Shown one piece after another: positions 24,823 through 34,029 of a stretch of DNA of 64,000 bases. The position numbers were made by a program, and so were the translations under genes. A model generated the notes under the pieces. It did no database searches and had not been told where the DNA came from. It saw only the letters and a list, made by a program, of their open reading frames with translations. Origin of the DNA: Kitasatospora sp. MAP5-34 (GTDB taxonomy: Bacteria; Actinomycetota; Actinomycetes; Streptomycetales; Streptomycetaceae); assembly GCF_029894335.1 (NCBI RefSeq), contig NZ_JARXZC010000025.1, positions 1 to 64,000 of the forward strand, read 5' to 3'. Every line of letters starts with the position of its first letter. Position 1 is the first letter of the stretch.

Positions 24823-26466
24823 ATGGCATCACCGACTGGCCAGCTCTCCCCCTCCTCGTCGCCCAAGCACGCCCTGCGCCGCGAAGTCGGGCTGATCGGC
24901 CTGCTCTGGGCCTCGGTCGGTGCGATCATCGGTTCCGGCTGGCTGTTCGGCGCGGAGAAGGCCGCCAAGGCGGCCGGGCCCGCCGCGCTGCTCTCGTGGG
25001 GCATCGGCGCGGTGGCGATCATCCTGCTGGCCCTGGTGCACGCCGAGTTGGGCGGGCTCTTCCCGGTGGCGGGCGGGACGGCCCGCTACCCGCACTACGC
25101 CTTCGGCGGCTTCGCGGGCATGTCCTTCGGCTGGTTCTCCTGGCTGCAGGCGGCGACCATCGCGCCGATCGAGGTGCAGGCGATGATCGGCTACGCCCGG
25201 CACTGGTCCTGGGCCGACGGCCTCCAGCACCCCGCCAACGGGACCCTGACCAGCTCCGGCTTCGCCGTCGCGGTCGGCCTGCTCGCGGTCTTCGTCGCGA
25301 TCAACTTCCTCGGCGTCAAATGGCTCTCGCACACCAACAGCGCGGCCACCTGGTGGAAGGTGGCCGTCCCGCTGCTCACCATCTTCGTGTTCGCGGTGAA
25401 GGAGTTCCACGGCAGCAACTTCAGCTCGCAGGGATTCGCGCCGTTCGGCGCCCGGGGCGTGCTGTCGGCGATCAGTACCAGCGGGGTCATCTTCGCGCTG
25501 CTCGGCTTCGAGCAGGCGATCCAGTGGGCCGGCGAGAGCATGCACCCGCGCCGGGACATCCCTCGCGCGGTGCTGGGCTCGGTGCTGCTCGGCAGTCTGA
25601 TCTACATCCTGCTCCAGGTGGTCTTCATCGGCGCCCTGCCGACCTCGTCCTTCGCCGGGGGCTGGGACAAGCTCACCTATGCCGGGATCAGCGGCCCGTT
25701 CGCGGGCCTGGCGACGGTCATCGGGCTGGGCTGGCTGGCCAGCATCCTCTACATCGACGCGATCATCTCGCCCTTCGGCACGGGCCTGATCTACATCACC
25801 TCCAGCTCCCGCATCACGTACGGGCTGAGCCGCAACGGCTACGCCCCGCAGACCATGCAGGCCACCGACCGCCGCTCCGTCCCCTGGATCGGCCTGATCG
25901 TCGCCTTCGTGGCCGGTCTGCTCTGCTTCCTGCCCTTCCCCAGCTGGCAGAAGCTGGTCAGCTTCATCACGTCGGCGGTGGTGCTGATGTACGCCGGTGC
26001 CCCGCTGTCCTTCGGGGTGCTGCGCAAGCGGCTCCCGGCGCTGGAGCGGTCCTACCACCTGCCGGCCGGATCGGTGATCTCGCCGGTGGCGTTCGCCGTC
26101 GCCAGCCTGGTGATCTACTGGGCGGGCTGGGACACGCTCTGGCGGCTCGGCGTGTCGATCCTGCTCGGCTACCTGCTGCTCGGCTCCTACGCCGCCTACG
26201 CGCAGGCCAAGCGGCTGCCGGTCGCTCCACGGATGGACTTCAAGGCGGGCCAGTGGCTGCCGGTCTACCTGATCGGCATGGGTCTGATCTCCTGGCAGGG
26301 CCAGTTCGGCGCCGGAGCCAAGCTGAACCTGCCGCTCTGGTGGGACATCGTGGTGATCGTGGCCTTCTCCCTGGGCATCTACTACTGGGCGATGCGGGTG
26401 GCCCTGCCGGTGGAGGAGATCGAGCGCAACATCAGGGGCGTCGAGGTCGTGGACGAGCTCAGCTGA
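24823..26466 (+). CDS. APC-superfamily amino acid/amine permease
   Basis: A 547-residue transporter with about 12 hydrophobic segments. It begins L-R-R-E-V-G-L-I-G-L-L-W-A-S-V-G-A-I-I-G and continues S-G-W-L-F-G, the substrate-binding unwound helix 1 of APC transporters. Helix 6 has G-F-E-Q-A-I-Q-W-A-G-E. The substrate cannot be read, with amino acids or polyamines as family options. The ATG at 24823 is preferred over an upstream start because GAGAGG lies before it and the N-terminus then fits the family. It ends 8 bp inside the convergent osmC gene. Confidence 0.87.
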   Translation: MASPTGQLSPSSSPKHALRREVGLIGLLWASVGAIIGSGWLFGAEKAAKAAGPAALLSWGIGAVAIILLALVHAELGGLFPVAGGTARYPHYAFGGFAGMSFGWFSWLQAATIAPIEVQAMIGYARHWSWADGLQHPANGTLTSSGFAVAVGLLAVFVAINFLGVKWLSHTNSAATWWKVAVPLLTIFVFAVKEFHGSNFSSQGFAPFGARGVLSAISTSGVIFALLGFEQAIQWAGESMHPRRDIPRAVLGSVLLGSLIYILLQVVFIGALPTSSFAGGWDKLTYAGISGPFAGLATVIGLGWLASILYIDAIISPFGTGLIYITSSSRITYGLSRNGYAPQTMQATDRRSVPWIGLIVAFVAGLLCFLPFPSWQKLVSFITSAVVLMYAGAPLSFGVLRKRLPALERSYHLPAGSVISPVAFAVASLVIYWAGWDTLWRLGVSILLGYLLLGSYAAYAQAKRLPVAPRMDFKAGQWLPVYLIGMGLISWQGQFGAGAKLNLPLWWDIVVIVAFSLGIYYWAMRVALPVEEIERNIRGVEVVDELS

Positions 26467-26950
26467 GCCCGGTGCCCGCCACGGTTACCGTCGGCTCGTG
26501 CCGGACCGGGAAGTTGACGGAGTTGGCGATGAAGCAGGACCGGTGCGCGTCGGTGTGCAGCGTGACGGCCCGTTCGGCCATCGACGCCTCGGCGACCTCG
26601 ATCCGGGGCCGCAGCACGGCCTCGGTGAAATGACCGCCGTCGGCCGTCTCCGCCATCGTGCCCACCGGCTCGTCGACGTACGAGGTGACGACGACGCCGT
26701 TGACCGAGCAGTAGTGCAGGTACCAGAGCAGGTGGCACTGCGAGAGCGAGGCGAGCAACAGCTGCTCGGGGTTCCAGCGCGTCGGATCACCCCGGAAGGA
26801 CGGGTCCGAGCTGCCGGGGATGGCCGGTCGGCCGTCCGCCGACACCTCGTGGGCGCGCTCGTAGGAGCGGTAACCGCTGGTTCCACTACCGGTGTTGCCC
26901 GTCCAGGTGACCTGGGTGGTGTACGTGTGGAGCTTGGGCGGTGTGATCAC
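26459..26950 (-). CDS. OsmC-family peroxide-reducing protein
   Basis: A 163-residue OsmC/Ohr-type protein. It has an N-terminal beta-rich part (Y-T-T-Q-V-T-W-T-G-N-T-G) followed by the helix L-L-L-A-S-L-S-Q-C-H-L-L-W-Y-L with the first reactive cysteine. The usual partner later in the fold is in H-R-S-C-F-I-A-N-S-V. Such proteins reduce organic hydroperoxides. Its GTG start overlaps the cobB stop (GTGA), so it is co-translated as the last gene of the cobalamin operon. It overlaps the convergent permease gene by 8 bp. Confidence 0.86.
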   Translation of the reverse strand: MITPPKLHTYTTQVTWTGNTGSGTSGYRSYERAHEVSADGRPAIPGSSDPSFRGDPTRWNPEQLLLASLSQCHLLWYLHYCSVNGVVVTSYVDEPVGTMAETADGGHFTEAVLRPRIEVAEASMAERAVTLHTDAHRSCFIANSVNFPVRHEPTVTVAGTGLS

Positions 26951-28323
26951 GGGAGAAGTGTACGAGAGGCCGCCTCGCCCACCAGCCGCTCGGCCAGCTG
27001 CGGTGCGCCCGCCCAGTGCAGGTGCAGGTAGGAGGCGTGGACGGAACCGCTCGCGAAGCCCTCGGTGCGTGGCCCGGCGGGCCCGCGCCAGGCCCAGGCG
27101 GGCTGCTCGCCGGCGCCGGGCTCGCAGACCGTACGGTGGAACTCGTGGCCCCGGACCCGGGTGCCCGCTGCCGCAAGGACGTTGTCGCCGAGGGCGACGG
27201 CCTCGCGGTAGCCGAGGGTGAGGCGTTCGGTCATCCGGGCGGTGGTCTCGAGCACGCCGCACATCGGGACGCCGTCCAACTCCCGTCCCAGGTAGAGCAG
27301 TCCGGCGCACTCCGCGCTCACCGGCGCGCCCGAGGCGGCGAGTTCGGCGATCGACGCGCGCAGCGACGCGTTGGCGCTCAGCTCGGAGACGTACATCTCG
27401 GGGAACCCGCCCCCGATCACCAGGCCCGCGACGTTCTCCGGCAGCGCCGGGTCGTGCAGCGGGTCGAACGGGACGACCTCCGCGCCCGCCGCCGCCAGCA
27501 ACTCGGTGTTCTCCGCGTACGAGAACGAGAACGCCGCCCCCGAGGCGAGCGCGATCCGGGGCCGTCCGGCCACCGGCGTGACCTCCTCGGCGGCCGACCA
27601 GGCCGGGCCGGAGAGCGGCGGTGCGCTCCGGGCGAGCGCGAGCACGGCGTCCAAGTCGACCGAGGCGCCGACCAGTTCACCCATGTCCCGGACGGCCCGC
27701 AGAGCGTCTGCCGAGCGCTCGACGGCCGGGATCAGCCCGAGGTGCCGGGACGGCGTGGCGACCGACGCCGTTCGCCGCACCGAGCCGAGCACCGGGATGC
27801 CCGAGCCCTCCTCCAACGCCTCCCGCAGCAGCTCCTCGTGCCGGTCCGAGGCGACCCGGTTGAGGATCACCCCGGCGAGCCGCACCTCCGGGTCCCAGGA
27901 GGCGAAGCCGTGCACCAGCGCCGCCACTGACCGGGACTGCGAGGAGGCGTCGACCACCAGCACCACCGGAGCGCGCAGCAGCTTGGCGACATGCGCCGTC
28001 GAGGACAGCTCACCCCGCCCGGCCGCTCCGTCGAACAGCCCCATCACGCCCTCGACCACCGCGACATCGGCCCCGGCGGCGCCGTGCAGGAAGAGCGGCG
28101 CGATCCGCTCCGGCCCGCACATGAAGGCGTCCAGGTTCCGCCCGGGCCGCCCGGCGGCCAGCCCGTGGTAGCCGGGGTCGATGTAGTCCGGGCCGACCTT
28201 GTGCGGCGAGACGGCCAGGCCCCGGGCGCTGAGGGCGGCCATCAGCCCGGTGGCGACGGTGGTCTTGCCCGCACCCGAGGAGGGTGCGGCGATGACGAGA
28301 CGGGGGATGTTCAACGGGTTCAA
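26947..28323 (-). CDS. cobB: cobyrinic acid a,c-diamide synthase
   Basis: Amidates the a and c side chains of (hydrogeno)cobyrinic acid using glutamine and ATP. The 458-residue protein has the N-terminal ATP-binding domain with A-P-S-S-G-A-G-K-T-T and K-V-G-P-D-Y-I-D-P, V-V-E-G-V-M-G-L-F-D-G, and a C-terminal glutaminase domain with the Cys in A-E-C-A-G-L-L-Y-L. The apparent start is TTG at 28323, and a second TTG nine bases later is equally possible. It lies 16 bp after cobO, and its stop overlaps osmC. Confidence 0.93.
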   Translation of the reverse strand: MNPLNIPRLVIAAPSSGAGKTTVATGLMAALSARGLAVSPHKVGPDYIDPGYHGLAAGRPGRNLDAFMCGPERIAPLFLHGAAGADVAVVEGVMGLFDGAAGRGELSSTAHVAKLLRAPVVLVVDASSQSRSVAALVHGFASWDPEVRLAGVILNRVASDRHEELLREALEEGSGIPVLGSVRRTASVATPSRHLGLIPAVERSADALRAVRDMGELVGASVDLDAVLALARSAPPLSGPAWSAAEEVTPVAGRPRIALASGAAFSFSYAENTELLAAAGAEVVPFDPLHDPALPENVAGLVIGGGFPEMYVSELSANASLRASIAELAASGAPVSAECAGLLYLGRELDGVPMCGVLETTARMTERLTLGYREAVALGDNVLAAAGTRVRGHEFHRTVCEPGAGEQPAWAWRGPAGPRTEGFASGSVHASYLHLHWAGAPQLAERLVGEAASRTLLP

Positions 28324-28339
28324 CAGGATCAGCTGCGCT

Positions 28340-28945
28340 CTACCACTCGATACCGCGCTGGCCCTTGCGGCCCGCGTCCATGGGGTGCTTCACCTTGGTC
28401 ATCTCGGTGACCAGGTCGGCGAGTTCGGTGAGCGGCTCCTTGGCGTAGCGGCCGGTGATCACCACGTGCTGGCTGCCGGGGCGGTCCTTCAGCACGGCCA
28501 CCACCTCGTCCACGTCGACCCAGCCCCAGTGCATGGGGTAGGTGAACTCGTCCAGCACGTAGAAGCGGTAGGTCTCGGCGGCCAGATCGCGCTTGACCTG
28601 CTCCCAGCCCTCCTTGGCGGCCTCCTCGCTGGAGATCTCCGCCTCGGTGGAGCGCTGGACCCAGGACCAGCCCTCGCCCATCTTGTGCCAGGCCACCGTG
28701 CCGCCCTCGCCGGACGCGCCGAGGACGCGCAGCGCGTTCTCCTCGCCGACCTTCCACTTGGCGGACTTCACGAACTGGAACACCCCGATCGGCCAGCCCT
28801 GGTTCCAGGCCCGCAGCGCCATCCCGAAGGCGGCGGTGGACTTGCCCTTGCCGGGGCCGGTGTGCACGGCGGTGATCGGCAGCGTGCGGCGCTGACGAGT
28901 CGTCAGACCGTCGTCGGGGACGGTCTCGGGGATACCCTTCGGCAT
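28340..28945 (-). CDS. cobO: cob(I)yrinic acid a,c-diamide adenosyltransferase (CobA/BtuR type)
   Basis: Transfers the adenosyl group of ATP to cobalt(I). The 201-residue protein has the P-loop H-T-G-P-G-K-G-K-S-T-A-A-F-G, the family stretches V-F-Q-F-V-K and V-L-D-E-F-T-Y-P-M-H-W-G-W, and V-I-T-G-R. The length is typical. It starts 3 bp after the chelatase stop. Confidence 0.95.
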   Translation of the reverse strand: MPKGIPETVPDDGLTTRQRRTLPITAVHTGPGKGKSTAAFGMALRAWNQGWPIGVFQFVKSAKWKVGEENALRVLGASGEGGTVAWHKMGEGWSWVQRSTEAEISSEEAAKEGWEQVKRDLAAETYRFYVLDEFTYPMHWGWVDVDEVVAVLKDRPGSQHVVITGRYAKEPLTELADLVTEMTKVKHPMDAGRKGQRGIEW

Positions 28946-28948
28946 GGC

Positions 28949-30961
28949 TCAGGCTGCCTTTCGGTTGGCGTGGGCGGGGCGGTGCGCGTGCACCAGAGCG
29001 GCGACGCCTTCGGCGCGCAGCTCGTCCAACGTGACGGCCGGGCCGCCGAGTTGAGCGGCCAGCGTACGGGCCAGGCCGAGCCGCACCGGGCCCGCCTCGC
29101 AGTCCAGCACCACGCTGGCCAGCCCCTGCCCGGCGAGCAGCCCGGCCGCCTGTCCGGCGCGCTCCAGCGCGTCGCGGCCGCCGGTGGCCCGCCCGTCGGT
29201 GACGACGACCAGCAGCGGACGGCGGTGCGGATCACGCATCCGCTCCACCCGCAGCACCTCGTGCGCGCGCAGCAGACCGGCCGCGAGCGGCGTACGGCCG
29301 CCGGTCGGCAGCTGCTCCAGCCGGGCAGCGCCGACCTCGACCGAGGAGGTCGGCGGCAGCGCCAGCTCCGCGCCGGAGCCCCGGAAGGTGATCATGCCGA
29401 TCTTGTCGCGGCGCTGGTAGGCGTCCATCAGCAGCGACATGACCGCGCCCTTGGCGGCCGTCATCCGCTGCCGGGCCGCCATCGAACCGGAGGCGTCCAC
29501 CAGGAACAGCACGAGGTTGGACTCCCGGCCCTGCCGTACTTGCTCCCGGAAGTCGTCCCGGCGCAGCACCAGCGCGCGCGAATCCCGCCCCCGGGCGACC
29601 TGGTGCGGCGCGGCGGCCTGCAGCGTCGCGCTGAGGTGCAGCCGGGTGAGGTGGCCCTGCGGCTGCCGGGCCCGGATGGTGTGCCCGCCGTCCGTCTCGG
29701 CGGGGGAGCGGCGCCCCTGGGCGCCCTTCCCGGTGCCGGGCACCTTGAACAGCTTGGTTCGGTACGGCTCCCCGGCGGCGGCCACGGGGGCCTTCGCGGG
29801 CCCGCCCTGCTGTGGGACCGTCCCGCCGGGCTCGTCGGAGGGGTCGGCCGCGCTGCCGTCAGGGGCGTCGGGGGTGTCCCCGCCGCTCGGCTCGGGGGCG
29901 CCGCCGCCGTTCGGGCCGTCATCGTCGGGGCCGTCCGAGGGGTCCTCGCCGGAGTGCTCGTCCAGGGTCCGGTCGAGCTGCTCCTCGTCCAACCCGGGTG
30001 CGTCGAAGGGGTTGCGGCGACGCCGGTGCGGCAGGGCCAGCTGCGCGGCCTTGCGGACGTCCTCCTCCAGCACCTCCGTCCGCCCGTTCCAGGCGGCCAG
30101 CGCGACGGCCGTGCGGGCCATCACGATGTCCGCGCGCAGCCCGTCCACCTCGAACGCCGCGCATACGGCGGTGATCTGACGGAGTGCCACATCACTCAGC
30201 TCCACCTGCGGAAGCAACTCCCGGGCGGTGGTGATCCGTTCGGCGAGCTCCTGCTCCTCGGCGGCGAACCGCGCGGCGAAGCCGTCCGGGTCGGCGTCGT
30301 ACGCGAGCCGGCGCCGGACCACCTCGGCGCGCTCGGCCGGGTCCCGGGTGGCGGCGATCTCCACGGTCAGCCCGAACCGGTCGAGCAGCTGCGGCCGCAG
30401 CTCACCCTCCTCCGGGTTCATCGTGCCGACCAGCAGGAAGCGCGCCGCGTGCCGCACCGACACGCCCTCGCGCTCGACGTACGACCTGCCCATCGCGGCG
30501 GCGTCCAGCAGCAGGTCCACCACGTGGTCCTGGAGGAGGTTGACCTCGTCGATGTAGAGCACGCCCCGGTGCGCCTTGGCCAGCAGGCCCGGCTCGTACG
30601 CCTTCACGCCCTCGGCGAGCGCCCGCTCCAGGTCCAGCGAGCCGACGATCCGGTCCTCGGAGACGCCGACCGGCAGCTCCACCAGGTACGCGGGCCGGTC
30701 GTCCTGGGCGGAGACCTCGTGCGGACCGTCCGGGCACTGCGGGTCGGTGGAGGCGGGGTCGCAGGCGAACCGGCAGCCGGGGACGGTGGCGATCGACGGC
30801 AGCAGCCCGGCGAGCGCGCGGACCATGGTCGACTTGGCGGTGCCCTTCTCGCCGCGTACGAGCACTCCGCCGACGGCGGGGGAGACCGCGTTGAGCAGCA
30901 GCCCGAGCCGCAGGTCGGCCATGCCGACGATCGCGGTGAACGGGTATCGGACGTCACTCAT
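28949..30961 (-). CDS. cobalt/magnesium chelatase subunit, ChlI-ChlD-type fusion (AAA+ plus VWA)
   Basis: A 670-residue motor subunit for metal insertion. The N-terminal AAA+ domain has Walker A G-E-K-G-T-A-K-S-T near residue 40, Walker B G-V-L-Y-I-D-E-V-N-L-L and sensor V-G-T-M-N-P-E-E-G. An acidic Pro/Gly/Asp-rich linker spans about 340-430. A C-terminal VWA domain follows with the MIDAS motif F-L-V-D-A-S-G-S-M. In this operon it most likely powers cobalt insertion into the corrin together with a large CobN-type subunit, which is not in the window. Magnesium chelatase annotation of homologues is common but chlorophyll genes are absent. The start overlaps the cobQ stop (TGATG). Confidence 0.9.
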   Translation of the reverse strand: MSDVRYPFTAIVGMADLRLGLLLNAVSPAVGGVLVRGEKGTAKSTMVRALAGLLPSIATVPGCRFACDPASTDPQCPDGPHEVSAQDDRPAYLVELPVGVSEDRIVGSLDLERALAEGVKAYEPGLLAKAHRGVLYIDEVNLLQDHVVDLLLDAAAMGRSYVEREGVSVRHAARFLLVGTMNPEEGELRPQLLDRFGLTVEIAATRDPAERAEVVRRRLAYDADPDGFAARFAAEEQELAERITTARELLPQVELSDVALRQITAVCAAFEVDGLRADIVMARTAVALAAWNGRTEVLEEDVRKAAQLALPHRRRRNPFDAPGLDEEQLDRTLDEHSGEDPSDGPDDDGPNGGGAPEPSGGDTPDAPDGSAADPSDEPGGTVPQQGGPAKAPVAAAGEPYRTKLFKVPGTGKGAQGRRSPAETDGGHTIRARQPQGHLTRLHLSATLQAAAPHQVARGRDSRALVLRRDDFREQVRQGRESNLVLFLVDASGSMAARQRMTAAKGAVMSLLMDAYQRRDKIGMITFRGSGAELALPPTSSVEVGAARLEQLPTGGRTPLAAGLLRAHEVLRVERMRDPHRRPLLVVVTDGRATGGRDALERAGQAAGLLAGQGLASVVLDCEAGPVRLGLARTLAAQLGGPAVTLDELRAEGVAALVHAHRPAHANRKAA

Positions 30962-32475
30962 CAGTTCTCCAGAGGCCGGGGCGCGCCCGGCGGTACGAAC
31001 GGCAGCCCGTCGCCGGGCACCCCGCCCTCGATCAGCTTCCACAGTGCGTCGGTGTCGGCGTGTTCCTCGATCAGGTCGCCGAGCCGGTCGAGGCGTTCCT
31101 CCCGAGCCGCCGCGAACGAGGTGTCGGGCGCCGGGACGAACGCCCGTCCCGCGAGCTCGGCGACCTCGCGCAGCAGCGCGCGCCGGAAGCCGTCGTTCTC
31201 CAGCGCGCCGTGCCAGGTCGTCCCCCAGACCGCGCCGACGCGGCAGCCGTCCAGGAAGGCCGTGCCCCCCTCGACCTCCACCACGCCGTGGTGGATCTCG
31301 TACCCCTCGACCCGCTCGCCGTACGCCTCGCCGACCGGCCGGGTGAGCACCTTCTCCCGCCCGAACACCACCCGGGTCGGCAGCAGTCCGAGACCGGCGA
31401 CCGTGCCGGCCCGGGACTCGACCTCGTCCACGATCTCCCGGCCGAGCATCTGGTACCCGCCGCAGACCCCGAGCACCGGCCGCCCGTCCGCCACCCGCGC
31501 GCGCAGCGGTGCCTCCAACCCGCGCTCGCGCAGCCACGCCAGGTCGGCCACCGTCGCCCGGCTGCCGGGCAGGATCACCAGGTCGGCGTCGGCCAGCTCC
31601 TCGGGCCGGGTGGCCCAGCGGACCAGCACGCCCGGCTCCTGCGCCAGCGCGTCCAGGTCGGTGAAGTTCGACAGGCGCGGGAAGCGCACCACGGCCACCC
31701 GCAGCACGTCCGCGCCGACGGGCCCGCGTACGTCGCCGCGCTCGACCACCGTCGTGAGGTCGAGCGAGTCCTCGGCGTCCAGCCAGAGGCCGGAGAGCAT
31801 CGGCAGCGTGCCCAGCACCGGACGGCCCGTCAGCTCGCGCAGCATCTCCAGGCCGGGGGCGAGCAGCCGGGCGTCGCCCCGGAACTTGTTGACGAACCAG
31901 CCGGCCACGTGCCGCTGGTCCTCGGCGGAGAGCAGCGCCAGCGTCCCGAACATCGCGGCGAAGACCCCACCCCGGTCGATGTCGCCGACCACCACCACTG
32001 GCAGCTTCGCGGCCACGGCCAGGCCCATGTTGGCGATGTCCCGGTCCCGCAGGTTGATCTCGGCGGGCGAGCCCGCACCCTCGCAGATCACCACCTCGTA
32101 CCGCTGCCGCAGGTCGGCCAGGCACTCCAGCGACCGTTCCAGCAGGACGGGCTTGCGCTCGCGGTAGTCCAGCGCCCCGACCTCGGCCACCGCCTTCCCG
32201 AGCAGCACCACCTGGCTCCGCCCGTCGGCCCCCGGCTTCAGCAGCACCGGATTCATCGCCGCCTCCGGCTCCACCCGGGCCGCCGCCGCCTGCATCGCCT
32301 GCGCCCGGCCGATCTCGGCGCCGTCGGCTGTTACGAACGAGTTCAGCGACATGTTCTGCGCCTTGAACGGCGCCACCCGCACACCCTGCCGCGCCAGCCA
32401 CCGGCAGATCCCCGCCGTGACCACACTCTTTCCCGCATCCGAGGTCGTCCCAGCGACCAGCAGAGCCCCACTCAT
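30961..32475 (-). CDS. cobQ: cobyric acid synthase
   Basis: Amidates side chains b, d, e and g of adenosylcobyrinic acid a,c-diamide. The 504-residue protein has the N-terminal synthetase motif A-G-T-T-S-D-A-G-K-S, K-A-Q-N-M-S-L-N-S, E-G-A-G-S-P-A-E-I-N-L and V-V-G-D-I-D-R-G-G-V. The C-terminal GATase has the Cys in G-V-C-G-G-Y-Q-M-L-G and the His in G-Y-E-I-H-H-G. The ATG at 32475 is chosen because AGAGGAA precedes it and the family N-terminus begins just there. It overlaps the cobD stop. Confidence 0.96.
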   Translation of the reverse strand: MSGALLVAGTTSDAGKSVVTAGICRWLARQGVRVAPFKAQNMSLNSFVTADGAEIGRAQAMQAAAARVEPEAAMNPVLLKPGADGRSQVVLLGKAVAEVGALDYRERKPVLLERSLECLADLRQRYEVVICEGAGSPAEINLRDRDIANMGLAVAAKLPVVVVGDIDRGGVFAAMFGTLALLSAEDQRHVAGWFVNKFRGDARLLAPGLEMLRELTGRPVLGTLPMLSGLWLDAEDSLDLTTVVERGDVRGPVGADVLRVAVVRFPRLSNFTDLDALAQEPGVLVRWATRPEELADADLVILPGSRATVADLAWLRERGLEAPLRARVADGRPVLGVCGGYQMLGREIVDEVESRAGTVAGLGLLPTRVVFGREKVLTRPVGEAYGERVEGYEIHHGVVEVEGGTAFLDGCRVGAVWGTTWHGALENDGFRRALLREVAELAGRAFVPAPDTSFAAAREERLDRLGDLIEEHADTDALWKLIEGGVPGDGLPFVPPGAPRPLEN

Positions 32476-33515
32476 ACGTTCCTCTTCCCAGTGCAGTCGG
32501 CCAGCCACAACCAGGGGCGCGAGGCTCTGCTCATCAACTGCGTGCGCGAAACGGAAGGAACGGTGCCGTCACGTCCAATCCGCCCAAGCACCCTCGCACC
32601 GACCGTCACAGCAAGGGCCAGCAACCCCACCCGGCGGGACAACGTACAGGCCCGCTCGATGTCGTCGACCGAGACAGCCCGCAGCTCCGCGCCCAGCACC
32701 GGCCGGTGCTCGACCCGGTCCCCGTACGTGAGCGTGCCGCCCAGCCGGACGCCCAGCGCACCAGCGAACGCGGACTCCGCCTGGCCCGCGTTGGGGCTCG
32801 GGTGCGCGGAGCCGTCGCGCCGCCAGACCCGCCAGGCCGTACGCGGCTCGGGCGCCGCCGTGACCGTCAGCAGCGCGGTGAGCCGGGCGCCGGGCCAGCC
32901 GGCCACGTCGTCCAGGCGGGCCGAGGCCCAGCCGAAGCGGTGGTGGCGCGGTGAGCGGTGGCCGACCATCGCGTCCAGGGTGTTGACGGCGCGGAAGGCG
33001 AGCAGCCCGGGGGTGCCGGCGATGGCCCCCCAGCAGAGGGCGTTGACCACCGCGTCGGCGGTGTTCTCGGCGACCGACTCGACCACGGCGCGGGCGATCT
33101 GCGCCTCGTCCAAGGCGCTCGGGTCGCGTCCGCACAGGTGCGGCAGCCGCTCGCGGGCCGCGCTCAGGTCGTCCGCCCGGAGCGCACGGCCGATGGTGCG
33201 CGCCTCCCGGGTGAGCGACGCGCCGCCGAGCACCGTCCAGGTCGCGGCAGCGGCCAGGGTCGCCCGCCCCGTCCAGCTACGCCTGGCGGTCCGCTCGGCG
33301 AGCAGCGCGCCGGCCGCGACGGTGCCTACGCAGATCGTCGTGTAGAGGGCGCCGACGGCCCGGTGGTCCCGCCAGAGCCGCTGCTCCAGGCGGCTCGCGG
33401 CGGTGCCGAAAGCGGCCACCGGGTGGCCGCGCCGGGGGTCGGCGAAGCGGGCGTCGGCCAGGTAGCCCGCGAGCGTACCGAGCGCGAGGGCGGAGCCGCG
33501 GCTCAACGCGCGCAC
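32472..33515 (-). CDS. cobD: adenosylcobinamide-phosphate synthase (CbiB/CobD)
   Basis: A 347-residue membrane enzyme joining cobyric acid with (R)-1-amino-2-propanol or its phosphate. Family stretches include D-P-R-R-G-H-P-V-A-A-F-G, A-R-A-V-V-E-S-V-A-E-N-T-A-D-A-V, A-F-R-A-V-N-T-L-D-A-M-V-G-H and N-A-G-Q-A-E-S-A-F-A-G-A-L. The start is GTG, and it is the first gene after the cobalamin riboswitch. The last 30 or so residues lie in DNA related to a dispersed intergenic repeat and do not look like family sequence. The repeat seems to have extended the 3' end. The stop overlaps the cobQ start (ATGA). Confidence 0.93.
   Translation of the reverse strand: MRALSRGSALALGTLAGYLADARFADPRRGHPVAAFGTAASRLEQRLWRDHRAVGALYTTICVGTVAAGALLAERTARRSWTGRATLAAAATWTVLGGASLTREARTIGRALRADDLSAARERLPHLCGRDPSALDEAQIARAVVESVAENTADAVVNALCWGAIAGTPGLLAFRAVNTLDAMVGHRSPRHHRFGWASARLDDVAGWPGARLTALLTVTAAPEPRTAWRVWRRDGSAHPSPNAGQAESAFAGALGVRLGGTLTYGDRVEHRPVLGAELRAVSVDDIERACTLSRRVGLLALAVTVGARVLGRIGRDGTVPSVSRTQLMSRASRPWLWLADCTGKRNV
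32505..32565. repeat. diverged copy of the intergenic repeat inside the 3' end of cobD
   Basis: AACCAGGGGCGCGAGG, later AACTGCGTGCGCGAAAC and GGAAGGAACGG, correspond in order to the element at 21776-21835 with insertions. It is translated as the tail of CobD. Confidence 0.5.
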
Positions 33516-33597
33516 GGCGCAGCGGTGGCAAGCGGTCCGGTGGCGAGTGGTCCTGGTGCGAACGGTCGGGGCCCGACCGGGGCAGCCTGCATGGCGT

Positions 33598-33762
33598 GCG
33601 TGTCCTCACTCAGGGTCCGCGCCCTGGATCGACGTACCGGGGGCGAGAGTCTCCTGGCTTCCGGGCCGGCCCGCGTGGGGCGTGCTCCCGGTGACAGTGG
33701 CGGGACCGCGCCGGATTCTCACCGGCTTCCTCTGCATGCCTCCGTTTGGCTGAAGGATCCCA
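33598..33762 (-). ncRNA. cobalamin (AdoCbl) riboswitch
   Basis: On the minus strand the leader contains GAAGCCGGTGAGAATCCGGC, then CGGTCCCGCCACTGTCACCG, which is the conserved B12-box region. GGAAGCCAGGAGACTCTCGC follows further on. This is the standard order of conserved segments in actinobacterial cobalamin riboswitches. A CAGGG/CCCTG hairpin near 33621-33636 could be part of the expression platform. It lies about 85 bp before the cobD GTG, so cobalamin should shut down the cobD-cobQ-chelatase-cobO-cobB-osmC transcript. The ends are approximate. Confidence 0.92.
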
Positions 33763-34029
33763 CCACGGGGCTCGGCCGGGAGTCAACAACGGGCCCGGAG
33801 GGCTTGGTCACACGTCGTGCCCGCTGACACGCCGACAGAACCTGGGACGGGGCGAGCGCTACTCGCGTAGCTTGGCAGCCTGTCGATGGTCCGTCACTAC
33901 CTCCGAGTAGAAGGCCGATTCGAACAAGGTCGCTTGTGGAATCCTACAAGTGCCACTCGGGGGCGACTGCCCGCCTTCGTGCATTCGGCGGGTGTGGGCG
34001 GTATGGGCACCCCCGTACGGTCACTTGAC
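33763..34029. promoter_or_regulatory. divergent promoter region between cob operon and XRE regulator
   Basis: About 270 bp without a gene. It must hold the promoter of the riboswitch-led cob transcript (minus) and that of the regulator gene (plus). No clear -35/-10 pair or palindrome was recognised. Confidence 0.35.

Noticed and set aside
28199..32167. Very long plus-strand frame opposite the cob operon
   Set aside because: The minus strand encodes unmistakable CobO, chelatase and CobQ over the same bases.
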